Source of the DNA: Flavobacterium gyeonganense
Lineage (GTDB): Bacteria; Bacteroidota; Bacteroidia; Flavobacteriales; Flavobacteriaceae
Length of the DNA stretch: 64,000 nucleotides
Direction of reading: 5' to 3'
Assembly: GCF_029625295.1 (NCBI RefSeq)
Contig: NZ_CP121112.1
Coordinates: 4,898,001-4,962,000 of the forward strand
This document shows, piece by piece, positions 53,538-62,440 of this stretch. The notes beneath the pieces are model-generated. The model worked only from the letters and a program-made list of their open reading frames with translations, searched no databases and had not been told where the DNA came from. The position numbers were made by a program, and so were the translations under genes. Every line of letters begins with the position of its first letter. Position 1 is the stretch's first letter.

Positions 53538-54176
53538 TTAGAATAAGAACTTAAATCCAAAAGAAAGCGGTGATGTGAGGTTTGGATTACTTCCTGCCAA
53601 AGCCGTGTTGTAAAACGGATCAACATTTGCAACGTGCGCTAGTCCAAAATTAGTAACTGTAGTTTTCTCTCCATTTTTAGGCTCAAGAGTTGTAGTTGTA
53701 AAATTGGCTAAGTCATAAGAAAATTCAACTGAGAAGTTTTTAGTTATAAAATAATCAAAGCCTCCTGATACAGATAACCCAAACTGATTTACTTTTAAAT
53801 CGCTTTCCTTTTCTTTTCCCGTAATTACCGGCAAAGCAGCTTGTCCGAAGAAATACAGTGAACCGGCTACATTCCAATATTTTCTTACCAAAGGCTGAAC
53901 AACAATAAGATCAGTTTTTGCAGCTGTACCTGCGTCTGATTCGGATTTAATATTGATGTATCCAACTCCTGCTCCCACAGCCACAGATGGAGATACAAAT
54001 GTCCCAACAATTGGCAATACAGATAAACTTGTGTTTTTTTCATCAGCCATTTTGGTCTGCTGATAGCCAAATTGTGAAGTTGCAAACCATGTTCCTTTTA
54101 ATCCCTGACTGCCCTCCTGAGCTTTAACGGTTAAACCAATTAAAATTATGCTCACTAATGTTACAATTTTTTTCAT
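53538..54176 (-). CDS. Outer-membrane beta-barrel protein (porin-like, OMP_b-brl family)
   Basis: 212 residues, signal peptide IVTLVSIILIGLTVKAQE. The mature protein is a small barrel: TWFATSQFGYQQTKM, VGAGVGYINIKSES, KYWNVAGSLYFFGQAALPV, FGLSVSGGFDYFITKNFSVE, ending LSFGFKFLF with a C-terminal Phe, typical for outer-membrane barrels inserted by BamA. Such proteins are common and often annotated as generic beta-barrel proteins. It is divergent from smpB. Confidence 0.85.
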   Translation of the reverse strand: MKKIVTLVSIILIGLTVKAQEGSQGLKGTWFATSQFGYQQTKMADEKNTSLSVLPIVGTFVSPSVAVGAGVGYINIKSESDAGTAAKTDLIVVQPLVRKYWNVAGSLYFFGQAALPVITGKEKESDLKVNQFGLSVSGGFDYFITKNFSVEFSYDLANFTTTTLEPKNGEKTTVTNFGLAHVANVDPFYNTALAGSNPNLTSPLSFGFKFLF

Positions 54177-54299
54177 GTTATTATGTTTATTAATTACATG
54201 ACAAACTTATGGGGAACCTTTTGCGACGGGAATGATTAAAATCATAGATTAAAAAAAACTTTAATTATATTTAAGCACGTCAAAGTTTACAATTTTACT

Positions 54300-54307
54300 T
54301 ATTTTTG
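54300..54307 (+). promoter_or_regulatory. -7 element TATTTTTG only 5 nt before the smpB start codon
   Basis: TATTTTTG, then CATC, then the ATG at 54312. The expected transcription start falls on or within 2-3 nt of the start codon, so the smpB message would have almost no leader. Confidence 0.55.
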
Positions 54308-54311
54308 CATC

Positions 54312-54767
54312 ATGTTAAAATCAGTCAATATACTTAATAAAAGAGCCAGGTTTGATTATGAAATAATCGATACCTATACTGCCGGAATTGTTTTGGCAGG
54401 AACTGAAATTAAATCAATCCGATTAGGGAAGGCTAATATTACCGAAAGCTTCTGTGAATTTAGTAATAATGAGCTTTTCGCTATTAATACATACATCGAA
54501 GAATATTCATTTGGAAATCAGTTTAATCATAAATCAAGAAGCGAAAGAAAATTGCTTCTAAATCGGAAAGAATTAAAAAACCTTCAGAAAAGTGTTCAGG
54601 CAAAAGGATTAACTATTGTTCCTCTTAAACTGTTCACGAATGAAAAAGGACTTGCAAAACTTCAAATCGGACTTTGTAAAGGAAAGAAAAATTACGACAA
54701 ACGTGAATCCCTAAAAGAACAGGATACAAAACGTGACTTAGATCGTATAAAAAAAGCGTTTAATTAA
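54312..54767 (+). CDS. smpB: SsrA-binding protein SmpB
   Basis: 151 residues, full length for the family. It starts [40 protein letters not shown], the OB-fold with the conserved G-T-E-I-K-S motif. It ends in the basic tail [20 protein letters not shown] that enters the ribosomal decoding centre. It binds tmRNA and delivers it to stalled ribosomes. The start agrees with the usual SmpB N-terminus, which makes the very short leader credible. Confidence 0.97.
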   Translation: MLKSVNILNKRARFDYEIIDTYTAGIVLAGTEIKSIRLGKANITESFCEFSNNELFAINTYIEEYSFGNQFNHKSRSERKLLLNRKELKNLQKSVQAKGLTIVPLKLFTNEKGLAKLQIGLCKGKKNYDKRESLKEQDTKRDLDRIKKAFN

Positions 54768-54811
54768 TATCCTTTGTAGGAATTGTGGTTTTTCTTAAAA
54801 CAAGATATTTT

Positions 54812-54839
54812 AAAAAGCAATATTAATGTATTGCTTTTT
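54812..54839 (+). terminator. Intrinsic terminator of smpB
   Basis: Stem AAAAAGCAATA / TATTGCTTTTT with a 6-nt loop and a further U-run, 44 nt after the smpB stop. Confidence 0.82.
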
Positions 54840-54887
54840 TTATTTTAAATCTAATGACAAATTACGTCAAGACAAACCTCTTTTAAA

Positions 54888-55892
54888 ATGAAATCACTTC
54901 TTAAAAATGCTCGTGAAAAAAAGGGACTAAAAACCCGTGAAGTAGCACAAATATTAAGCATTGATCAGGCTTTAATCAGTAAATTTGAAAGCGGCCTGCG
55001 AAAACCAACAAAAGACCAGATTACAAAATTAGCCACACTTTTAGAAATTGATCATGAAACTTTGATGATTGCATGGTTAAAAGAAAAAATTTTATACGAA
55101 ATTGGAGATGAAGAATTTGCTTTAAAAGCGCTTGCTGCAACCGAACAAGAGCTTAAATATCAAAAATCTGTATCAAAAATAAAAGTATCAGTTACTTTAG
55201 GAAAAATGCTACAGGAAATTGAACTTCTAAAAACAAAATTGGATTCTTCTGCCCAAAACAATTTTAATGAAATTTCGCAAAAATCCGAATTAGAATATAC
55301 TTTTGAAAGTAATCGAATAGATGGGAATACCATGACTCTTAAAGAAACAGAAATGGTGATTAACGAAGGGGTGACTATTTCGGGTAAAAGTATGAAGGAA
55401 CACCTGGAAGCCGTAAATCATCAGGAAGCTATCCGTTTTATAAAAGATTTAGAAAAAAACAATTCTTTTACTGAACGTAATCTTTTATCAATTCACAATT
55501 TAATCCAAAGAGGAATACATTCTGAAAGTGGCAATTATAAAAAAACCAGAACAAGTGAGAAAGAGTCTAAAACTTTTTTGATTTCCAAAGAAATAGAAGA
55601 ATATTTCACTTGGTTCGAAGTCAATAAAAACAAATTGCATCCTATTGTTTTAGCCGGAGAAATGCATTTCCGCCTTTTAAAAATTGATCCTTTTGACGAA
55701 GGAAACGGAAAAATTTCCAGACTAATCATGAATTTAGTTTTATTACAAAAGGGATATCCAATTTTGAACATAAAGGGAGATGAAGAAAATAAAAAAAACT
55801 ATTCCAGATTGAACGAAAATAATGATTCTGAAGAATTTCTATTTTTTATTGCACAAACCCTAAAAGAAGTATTAGAAAAATACCTCAAATGA
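54888..55892 (+). CDS. XRE-Fic fusion protein with altered Fic motif
   Basis: 334 residues. Residues 5-62 are an XRE-type helix-turn-helix (NAREKKGLKTREVAQILSID, ALISKFESGLRKPT). A linker leads to a Fic domain (about 130-330). The inhibitory-helix motif appears as SNRIDG (S141, D145, G146), where the class II consensus has Glu. The catalytic loop reads DPFDEGNGKISR (267-278), where the consensus is HPFxDGNGRxxR: the catalytic His is Asp (codon GAT at 55686-55688) and the first Arg is Lys. The rest of the fold looks intact. Ordinary Fic AMPylation or related transfer needs that His, so the protein may be inactive, act as a regulator, or do different chemistry. No partner gene is visible nearby. 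Confidence 0.88.
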   Translation: MKSLLKNAREKKGLKTREVAQILSIDQALISKFESGLRKPTKDQITKLATLLEIDHETLMIAWLKEKILYEIGDEEFALKALAATEQELKYQKSVSKIKVSVTLGKMLQEIELLKTKLDSSAQNNFNEISQKSELEYTFESNRIDGNTMTLKETEMVINEGVTISGKSMKEHLEAVNHQEAIRFIKDLEKNNSFTERNLLSIHNLIQRGIHSESGNYKKTRTSEKESKTFLISKEIEEYFTWFEVNKNKLHPIVLAGEMHFRLLKIDPFDEGNGKISRLIMNLVLLQKGYPILNIKGDEENKKNYSRLNENNDSEEFLFFIAQTLKEVLEKYLK

Positions 55893-55902
55893 GCAAAGGA
55901 AA

Positions 55903-56751
55903 TTAATTTTCAAGGCTCAAAAATGCTTTTCCAAGGTTTTTAATGATATCAGATGCTATAAAAGACTGATAACCGGTTTCTGGTAAAGCAATATCAGCTG
56001 ATAATCCGTGAATAAACACTGCTAATTGTGCTGCCTGGACAGGTACATAATCCTGTGCAAGTAAACTGGTAATGATTCCTGTAAGTACATCACCGCTTCC
56101 GGCAGTTGCCAACGCTGCGTTTCCGGTTGTGTTTTGGTAAACTTTTGTCTTATTGATAATGTAAGTTGGGGCTCCTTTCATTACAATAATTACTTTATGA
56201 TGTTCTGAAAAAGCGATTGCTTTCTGAAACTTCTCAGATTCAGAATCCCATTTGCCAATTAAACGTTCGAGTTCTTTTGGATGTGGAGTCAAAATTGTAT
56301 TTTCAGGGATTAATTCGAGCCATGACTGATTTTCTGAAAGAATATTTAAAGCGTCTGCATCCAGTACTAAAGAAGTTTTATTCGTTCTTAAAAATTCAAA
56401 TAGAGCTTTTTGTGTTCCTAACTCCTTCCCTATTCCCGGACCTATGCCAATTGCTTGTGGAATCAACGGAAGCTGAATATGGGTTATAAAGTTTGTATTT
56501 TCGTCAGTGACAACCATGACCTCAGGAATTGAAATCTGAAGAATCTGATAACCGCATTTTGGAGCAAAAGTCGTTACAAGACCACAACCCGATTTGATAC
56601 AGGATTTTGAAGCCAGGACAGCGGCTCCTACTTTGCCATAACTTCCAGCAATTATTACCGCATGTCCCTGAAGTCCTTTGTGTGTCAATGGATTTGCAGC
56701 TTTGTAAAATTTTATGATTTCTTCTTTTGTAATTAAATACGTCAACTTCAT
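55903..56751 (-). CDS. nnrD: ADP-dependent NAD(P)H-hydrate dehydratase
   Basis: 282 residues, the ribokinase-like dehydratase domain alone, without the NnrE epimerase domain. Motifs: [20 protein letters not shown] near the start, [29 protein letters not shown], and [20 protein letters not shown] (nucleotide-binding). It repairs hydrated NAD(P)H in an ADP-dependent reaction. In many bacteria NnrD and NnrE are fused. Here the epimerase must be encoded elsewhere or be missing. Confidence 0.92.
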   Translation of the reverse strand: MKLTYLITKEEIIKFYKAANPLTHKGLQGHAVIIAGSYGKVGAAVLASKSCIKSGCGLVTTFAPKCGYQILQISIPEVMVVTDENTNFITHIQLPLIPQAIGIGPGIGKELGTQKALFEFLRTNKTSLVLDADALNILSENQSWLELIPENTILTPHPKELERLIGKWDSESEKFQKAIAFSEHHKVIIVMKGAPTYIINKTKVYQNTTGNAALATAGSGDVLTGIITSLLAQDYVPVQAAQLAVFIHGLSADIALPETGYQSFIASDIIKNLGKAFLSLEN

Positions 56752-56812
56752 CGCGGTGCTTTTATATTCTAAAGTTACATCAAAAAATCAAAATCATAAA
56801 TTATTCTTTGCA

Positions 56813-56899
56813 ACGACTACTAGCCCTGGTAGCAGCGACATCCTTTTTATTTTTCCTTTAAAAATAAAAAGATATAGCGAATAACAGGAAAGAGCTCCA
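56813..56899. repeat. Flavobacterial intergenic hairpin repeat
   Basis: A block of about 87 nt before gcvT. It has a perfect 12-bp inner stem (CTTTTTATTTTT 56843-56854 with AAAAATAAAAAG 56860-56871). Flanks are TAGCCCTGGTAGCAGCGACA on one side and GATATAGCGAATAACAGGAA, then AGAGCTCC, on the other, so CCTG-TA and TA-CAGG can pair outside. I recognise this wording (TAGCCCTG ... ATAGC...CAGGAAA.AGCTCC) as a type of repeat scattered between genes in Flavobacterium genomes. There is no other full copy in this window. Confidence 0.6.
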
Positions 56900-56950
56900 A
56901 ATCATTGCGAAATTTACAATTTAAGCCATTTATATTCGATATTTTTTGAA

Positions 56951-56958
56951 TAGATTTG
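56951..56958 (+). promoter_or_regulatory. -7 element TAGATTTG of gcvT
   Basis: A perfect TAnnTTTG followed by CA, 25 nt before the gcvT start codon. Confidence 0.5.
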
Positions 56959-56983
56959 CAAAACAATTTTATACAACAATACA

Positions 56984-58066
56984 ATGAAAAATACTGCGCT
57001 TACGCACATACATGAAGGTTTAGGAGCAAAAATGCTTCCATTTGCAGGTTATAATATGCCAATTACTTACGAAGGTGTAAATGCTGAACACGAAACAGTT
57101 CGTAACAGTGTGGGTGTTTTTGACGTTTCGCATATGGGGGAATTTTTGTTGACAGGACCTAATGCTTTAGCTTTGATTCAGAAAGTGACTTCAAATGATG
57201 CATCAACTCTGACAATTGGTAGAGCCCAATATTCTTGTCTTCCAAACAATGAAGGCGGGATCGTAGATGATTTGATTGTGTATAAAATGAAGGAAGAACA
57301 ATATTTGTTAGTAGTAAATGCTTCGAATATTGAAAAAGACTGGAACTGGATTTCGTCTCACAATGATTTAGGAGTTGAAATGAGAAATCTTTCAGACGAT
57401 TATTCATTATTAGCCATTCAGGGTCCAAAAGCAGTTGAAGCAATGCAGTCTTTAACTTCTGTTGATTTGTCTGCAATAACATATTACCATTTTGAAATAG
57501 GCGATTTTGCAGGAATCGAACATGTAATCATTTCTGCTACAGGATATACTGGTTCTGGCGGATTTGAAATTTACTGCAAAAACAGTGAAGTAGAACAAAT
57601 CTGGAACAAAGTTTTTGAAGCCGGGGCATCTTTCGGAATTAAGCCGATTGGTCTTGCTGCACGTGATACTTTACGTCTTGAAATGGGATTCTGTTTGTAC
57701 GGAAATGATATTAATGATACTACTTCTCCGCTGGAAGCTGGTTTAGGATGGATCACGAAATTTACTAAAGATTTTACTAATTCTGAAAGCTTGAAAAAGC
57801 AAAAAGAAACAGGTGTTACTAGAAAATTGGTTGCTTTTGAAATGCAGGAGCGTGCAGTGCCAAGACACGATTATGAAATTGTAGACGCTGACGGAAATGT
57901 TATCGGAATTGTGACTTCCGGAACCATGTCGCCTTCTATGGGCAAAGGGATTGGTCTGGGCTATGTTACAGTTGCAAACAGCGCAGTCGCTACCGATATT
58001 TTTATCAGAATCAGAAAAAATGATGTTCCGGCTAAAGTGGTAAAATTACCCTTTTATAAAAAATAA
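56984..58066 (+). CDS. gcvT: Glycine cleavage system T protein (aminomethyltransferase)
   Basis: 360 residues, full length. Signatures: [103 protein letters not shown]. It transfers the methylene group of the aminomethyl-lipoyl H protein to tetrahydrofolate and releases ammonia. The other gcv genes are not in the window. It is a single gene with its own promoter and terminator. Confidence 0.97.
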   Translation: MKNTALTHIHEGLGAKMLPFAGYNMPITYEGVNAEHETVRNSVGVFDVSHMGEFLLTGPNALALIQKVTSNDASTLTIGRAQYSCLPNNEGGIVDDLIVYKMKEEQYLLVVNASNIEKDWNWISSHNDLGVEMRNLSDDYSLLAIQGPKAVEAMQSLTSVDLSAITYYHFEIGDFAGIEHVIISATGYTGSGGFEIYCKNSEVEQIWNKVFEAGASFGIKPIGLAARDTLRLEMGFCLYGNDINDTTSPLEAGLGWITKFTKDFTNSESLKKQKETGVTRKLVAFEMQERAVPRHDYEIVDADGNVIGIVTSGTMSPSMGKGIGLGYVTVANSAVATDIFIRIRKNDVPAKVVKLPFYKK

Positions 58067-58084
58067 AATTTTAGATAAATATTC

Positions 58085-58118
58085 AAAAAATGCATTGCTT
58101 AATTGTGATGCATTTTTT
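58085..58118 (+). terminator. Intrinsic terminator of gcvT
   Basis: Stem AAAAAATGCAT / ATGCATTTTTT with a 12-nt loop, 18 nt after the gcvT stop. Confidence 0.82.
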
Positions 58119-58211
58119 ATTGAACCACTATTTTGATATAAGAATATTCCGGAAAAATATAACAATTAATAAAAAATTAAACGTAAATTTAATTCTGGAA
58201 TTCTTCAAAAT

Positions 58212-60242
58212 ATGAAAAAAATAATATCGGTATTTCTACTTATTACAAACATTCTATTTTCTCAAAATAGTGACAAGACATGTGAAATACTTACCAAAAT
58301 AAATCATCTAATTCAAAACGAACACATTAGACCAAAACCATTGGATGATAATTTATCAATTTATGTTTTTGATAATTTAATGGATGAGCTGGATCCTTCC
58401 CGAAATGTTTTTTTCAAATCAGAATATGATGAAATGTCTAAACAATATCGACTGAATATAGATGATTTGATAGTAAAAGGAGATTGTAGTTTTTTGTCTG
58501 ATATTACGAACAAATACAGAAATGGACTTCTGCGCAATAAAGCTATTTTAGAGAAAATTCAAACCGGAACAATTGATTACAATAAAAAGGACACTATCCG
58601 GTTTTACAAAAAAGCCTTCAAATTTTATCTTAAAAAAGAAGATTTGGAGAAAGTGTGGCTAAAAAAAATCCGTTACCAAATCCTGGATGATATTGCTGAA
58701 AAAAGCGACAATCTTGATTCTTTAAAATTAAATTTCAAGTCAATTGAATTACAATCGAGAACTACTATTTTATCAAACGAAATCTGCAGGATAAATACAC
58801 TTTTAGAACGAAAAGACACACAACAGGAAAACCTTTATAACTTTTTTTGTACCTACTTTGATCCGCATACAGCCTACTTTAGCGATGATTCTAAATCAAG
58901 TTTTGTAGCATCTTTATCGAAAGAACATTTTTCATTAGGAGTAAGTTTAAAATTAAATGAGAAAAATGAAATCATTATTGATGAATTAGATCCAAATGGT
59001 CCTGCATTTCAAACGGGACAGATTAAAAAAGGAGACCAGATAGTTTCAATTTCAAATCAAAAAGAAACCTTAGAAGTTTCATGTGCATCATTAGAATCTG
59101 TTTCAAGTATGATATTATCTGAGTCTAATAAAAAGATTACGCTTACTTTAAAACGAAATTCTGGTAAAAATTTTGAGGTTTATATCGAAAAGCAAATAAT
59201 GAAAGATGAAGAAAATTCTGTTTATAGTTTCATTATTGGTAAAGAAAGCAAAATTGGATATATTAAGATTCCCAGCTTCTATGCTGATCTGGATCAAAAT
59301 AACCGTAAAGGCTGCGCTGATGATGTAGCCAGGGAAGTCATCAAACTTGAGAGAGATAACATAAAAGGTCTTGTAATTGATCTGATTAATAACGGTGGTG
59401 GTTCTATGGAAGAAGCTATAAGGCTGTCCGGTATGTTTATTGATTACGGACCTCTTTCTGTTGTTATAGATAATAAGCAAAATAGAACTGTAATAAACGA
59501 CCCGTACAGAGGTTTGATCTACAAAGGACCAATCGTAATTTTAATAAACAGCAATACAGCTTCTGCAAGTGAATTTTTTGCTTCAAATTTACAAGACTAT
59601 AACCGTGCTTTGTTATTAGGCAGTAGCACGTTAGGAAAAGCTACCATGCAGACAATAGTTCCTCTTGATGAAAATACAACTACCGATTTTCTAAAAATAA
59701 GTATTAATAAATTTTACAGAATAACCGGTAAAACCCATCAAAATACAGGTGTTAAACCAGATGTTATTCTTCCTGAATTCTATGAAAACATCTTTCAAAA
59801 AGAAAGTAGTTTCCCAACTGCTATCTTAAATGACAGCATCGACCTTTCATTAAAATACAAACCTTATGTAAAAAGAAATCTAATTGATAAAATTGCCAAA
59901 AACAGTTCGGCAAGATTAGCTGAAAATTCCTATTTTAAACAAATCAGGGAAATCAATTCAAAAATTGACGAAATAATAAATGCTCCAAAAACGGAAGTAC
60001 CAATGACAATGAATTCAATCTTTGAGCAGAAAACTATCAGAGAAAAAATATGGAAGGAAATTAATGCATTTAGTGATACAAATAATCCGTTAGATATATA
60101 TAATTCAACTATAAATCAATTCTTACTTGGTGTATACCCCGCTGAAAAAACAATAAATCAGTATAAAATTGACAATCTGAAAACCAATCCTTACCTGAAT
60201 GAAGCCGTAAATATTATCAATGAATTTAATACTTCAAAATAA
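58212..60242 (+). CDS. S41 family C-terminal processing (tail-specific) protease
   Basis: 676 residues, signal peptide ISVFLLITNILFSQN. An N-terminal helical region (about 20-220, with DELDPSRNVFFKSEYDEM) is followed by a PDZ domain (about 235-320). The S41 core (about 325-520) has GLVIDLINNGGGSMEEA and NSNTASASEFFASNL with catalytic S453; GKATMQ supplies K476. The overall layout matches periplasmic Prc-type proteases, which trim C-termini of envelope proteins. An additional C-terminal helical domain (about 550-676) is present. A Prc-like role is likely; targets are unknown. Confidence 0.92.
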   Translation: MKKIISVFLLITNILFSQNSDKTCEILTKINHLIQNEHIRPKPLDDNLSIYVFDNLMDELDPSRNVFFKSEYDEMSKQYRLNIDDLIVKGDCSFLSDITNKYRNGLLRNKAILEKIQTGTIDYNKKDTIRFYKKAFKFYLKKEDLEKVWLKKIRYQILDDIAEKSDNLDSLKLNFKSIELQSRTTILSNEICRINTLLERKDTQQENLYNFFCTYFDPHTAYFSDDSKSSFVASLSKEHFSLGVSLKLNEKNEIIIDELDPNGPAFQTGQIKKGDQIVSISNQKETLEVSCASLESVSSMILSESNKKITLTLKRNSGKNFEVYIEKQIMKDEENSVYSFIIGKESKIGYIKIPSFYADLDQNNRKGCADDVAREVIKLERDNIKGLVIDLINNGGGSMEEAIRLSGMFIDYGPLSVVIDNKQNRTVINDPYRGLIYKGPIVILINSNTASASEFFASNLQDYNRALLLGSSTLGKATMQTIVPLDENTTTDFLKISINKFYRITGKTHQNTGVKPDVILPEFYENIFQKESSFPTAILNDSIDLSLKYKPYVKRNLIDKIAKNSSARLAENSYFKQIREINSKIDEIINAPKTEVPMTMNSIFEQKTIREKIWKEINAFSDTNNPLDIYNSTINQFLLGVYPAEKTINQYKIDNLKTNPYLNEAVNIINEFNTSK

Positions 60243-60373
60243 TTTTCAGATTATCTAAATTTCAAACTTTTTTTATTTTTTAAACTAAAAGCATAATTTT
60301 AAAAAGAATATAATTTGATTTTGGAAAAATAAGGAATAACCGTATTTTTGCATCACAAAACTAAAAATTAGAA

Positions 60374-61087
60374 ATGGGAAGAGCGTTCGAATTTAGAAAA
60401 GGAAGAAAAATGAAACGTTGGTCAGCAATGGCCAAAACATTTACCAGAATTGGTAAAGATATCGTTATGGCTGTTAAAGAAGGCGGACCAAACCCAGACG
60501 CCAATTCTAGATTAAGAGCTGTTATACAAAATGCAAAAGCAGCCAACATGCCTAAAGATAATGTGGAGCGTGCTATAAAAAATGCAAGTAATAAAGATAC
60601 TGCCAACTATAAAGAAATTTTATTCGAAGGATATGCCCCTCACGGAATTGCCATTTTGATTGAGACAGCTTCTGATAACAACAACAGAACAGTAGCCAAT
60701 ATCCGCAGTTATTTCAATAAATGTAACGGTACTATGGGTACTCAGGGTTCTGTTGAGTTTATGTTTGACCACACTTGTAATTTCAGAATTGCCAATAATG
60801 GTCTTGATGCCGAAGAATTAGAATTAGAACTAATTGATTTTGGTGCCGAAGAAGTTTTTGAGGATGAAGACGGAATCTTAATTTATGCTCCTTTTGGAAG
60901 TTTTGGAGCTTTACAAAAAGAATTAGAAAACAGAGGACTGGAAATCTTATCATCTGGTTTTGAACGTATTCCTCAAATCACAAAAGAATTAACAGAAGCT
61001 CAAATAGCCGACGTTGAAAAACTGATTGAAAAAATAGAAGAAGATGATGACGTAATGAACGTCTATCATACTATGAAAGAAGAGTAA
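60374..61087 (+). CDS. yebC: YebC/PmpR family regulator
   Basis: 237 residues with the family's usual length and signatures: MGRAFEFRKGRKMKRWSAMA near the start, KEGGPNPDANSRLRAVIQNA, AKAANMPKDNVERAIK, YEGYAPHGIAI-type core (LFEGYAPHGIAILIETASDN), and NRTVANIRSYFNKCNGTMGT. YebC-type proteins have been described as transcription regulators and, more recently, as factors that help ribosomes at proline stretches. The gene is single, with a TATTTTTG -7 element about 25 nt before the ATG and a strong terminator behind it. Confidence 0.96.
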   Translation: MGRAFEFRKGRKMKRWSAMAKTFTRIGKDIVMAVKEGGPNPDANSRLRAVIQNAKAANMPKDNVERAIKNASNKDTANYKEILFEGYAPHGIAILIETASDNNNRTVANIRSYFNKCNGTMGTQGSVEFMFDHTCNFRIANNGLDAEELELELIDFGAEEVFEDEDGILIYAPFGSFGALQKELENRGLEILSSGFERIPQITKELTEAQIADVEKLIEKIEEDDDVMNVYHTMKEE

Positions 61088-61100
61088 TTGTTAAAAATAA

Positions 61101-61139
61101 AACTAAAAGCCCCGAAGATAAACTCTGGGGCTTTTAGTT
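61101..61139 (+). terminator. Intrinsic terminator of yebC
   Basis: A perfect 13-bp stem AACTAAAAGCCCC / GGGGCTTTTAGTT with a 13-nt loop, 14 nt after the stop. Confidence 0.88.
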
Positions 61140-61190
61140 TATAATGATTTTAAACAAATTAAGGGCTAAAATAAATAGCACACGAACTAT

Positions 61191-61198
61191 TATATTTG
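61191..61198 (+). promoter_or_regulatory. -7 element TATATTTG of the His-rich lipoprotein gene
   Basis: A perfect TAnnTTTG, 24 nt before the start codon at 61223. Confidence 0.5.
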
Positions 61199-61222
61199 TA
61201 CTTCCAAATTTAAAATAATCTC

Positions 61223-61420
61223 ATGAAAAATTCCAACTACACTAAAGTTGCCGTGATAATTATGGTAATATTGTTTGTAATTGTAAGTATGTTAGGATGT
61301 ACGGTACACAACCACTCACATTCTCATTCACACCACAAATCAAAAAAAATGCCTCCTGGTCAGGCAAAAAAAATATCCGGAGACAAAAGTGCTAAATCAC
61401 ATGCACATGGTCATCGTTAA
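61223..61420 (+). CDS. Small His-rich lipoprotein
   Basis: 65 residues. A hydrophobic signal (VAVIIMVILFVIVSML) ends in GC, giving a lipidated Cys near 26. The mature peptide begins TVHNHSHSHSHHKSKK, a run of His/Ser, continues MPPGQAKKISGDKSAKSHAH and ends GHR. The PPGQAKK...G..SAK..A.GH part matches a widespread Bacteroidota small-lipoprotein family that databases often label 'quinol oxidase subunit 4', a name that is probably wrong. The His run may bind zinc, copper or nickel. Function not established. Confidence 0.82.
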   Translation: MKNSNYTKVAVIIMVILFVIVSMLGCTVHNHSHSHSHHKSKKMPPGQAKKISGDKSAKSHAHGHR

Positions 61421-61434
61421 AAATATTTTTATTC

Positions 61435-61465
61435 AAAGCCTTTTAATTTTTAAGAGGCTTTTTTA
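61435..61465 (+). terminator. Terminator of the His-rich lipoprotein gene
   Basis: Inverted repeat AAAGCCTTTTAA / TTAAGAGGCTTT with one bulge, followed by a U-run, 15 nt after the stop. Confidence 0.75.
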
Positions 61466-61577
61466 GTTTCTGTCAATAAAGAAACAACAGTATTTGGCAT
61501 AAATACATTTTTTCTAAAAGTTAACGCTGTTTCTTAAAATAATCACAAATCTTCATCTGTAAATAGCAAATCCTGAC

Positions 61578-61585
61578 TACATTTG
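61578..61585 (+). promoter_or_regulatory. -7 element TACATTTG of kdsA
   Basis: A perfect TAnnTTTGCA, 21 nt before the ATG at 61607. It overlaps the TTG at 61583, which rules that TTG out as the start codon. Confidence 0.55.
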
Positions 61586-61606
61586 CACTGTCAAAAAATC
61601 ACAGAT

Positions 61607-62425
61607 ATGAATTTACAGCATATTCCACAAATTAAGCATACTGACAGTGGCAATTTCTTTTTATTAGCAGGACCCTGCGCTATAGAAGGAGAAGAAATGG
61701 CACTTCGAATTGCTGAGAAATTAGTTGGTATTACCGACAAACTTCAGATTCCTTATGTATTTAAAGGATCATTTAAAAAAGCCAACCGTTCCAGAATTGA
61801 TAGTTTCTCCGGAATTGGTGATGAAAAAGCACTAAAAATTTTACGAAAAGTTTCTGAAACTTTCCATGTTCCAACAGTAACAGATATTCATACGAATGAA
61901 GACGCTGATATGGCCGCACAATATGTGGATGTATTACAAATTCCTGCTTTCTTAGTACGTCAGACTGATTTGGTTGTAGCTGCTGCTAATACAGGAAAAA
62001 CAGTAAATTTGAAAAAAGGACAATTCATGAGTCCGGAAAGCATGAAACATGCAGTTCAAAAAGTGTTAGATTGTAATAATGAAAATGTTATAGTGACTGA
62101 CCGTGGTACTATGTTTGGTTATCAGGATATGATTGTTGATTACCGTGGGATTCCCACTATGCAGCAATATGCTACAACGGTTCTGGATGTAACACACTCA
62201 TTGCAACAGCCTAATCAAACTGCCGGTGTTACGGGAGGAAGACCAGATATGATTGAAACTGTTGCTAAAGCAGGTATTGCTGTAGGTGTTGATGGTATTT
62301 TTATCGAAACTCATTTTGATCCTGCAAATGCTAAAAGCGATGGTGCCAATATGCTTCATTTAGACTATTTCGAAGGACTAATGACCAAATTGGTAGCTAT
62401 CAAAAAAACGGTTAATTCATTCTAA
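61607..62425 (+). CDS. kdsA: 3-deoxy-8-phosphooctulonate synthase
   Basis: 272 residues from the ATG at 61607, the normal length. Signatures: FFLLAGPCAIEGEEMALRIA, YVFKGSFKKANRSRIDSFSG, VPTVTDIHTNEDADMAAQYV, DVLQIPAFLVRQTDLVVAAA, GTMFGYQDMIVDYRGIPTMQ. It condenses phosphoenolpyruvate with arabinose 5-phosphate to give KDO 8-phosphate for lipopolysaccharide core synthesis. The upstream TTG start is rejected because it lies in the promoter. Confidence 0.97.
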   Translation: MNLQHIPQIKHTDSGNFFLLAGPCAIEGEEMALRIAEKLVGITDKLQIPYVFKGSFKKANRSRIDSFSGIGDEKALKILRKVSETFHVPTVTDIHTNEDADMAAQYVDVLQIPAFLVRQTDLVVAAANTGKTVNLKKGQFMSPESMKHAVQKVLDCNNENVIVTDRGTMFGYQDMIVDYRGIPTMQQYATTVLDVTHSLQQPNQTAGVTGGRPDMIETVAKAGIAVGVDGIFIETHFDPANAKSDGANMLHLDYFEGLMTKLVAIKKTVNSF

Positions 62426-62440
62426 TTTCATAATAATAAA

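Noticed and set aside
61583-61606. TTG start for kdsA
   Set aside because: It falls inside the promoter element TACATTTG; the ATG at 61607 gives the standard N-terminus.
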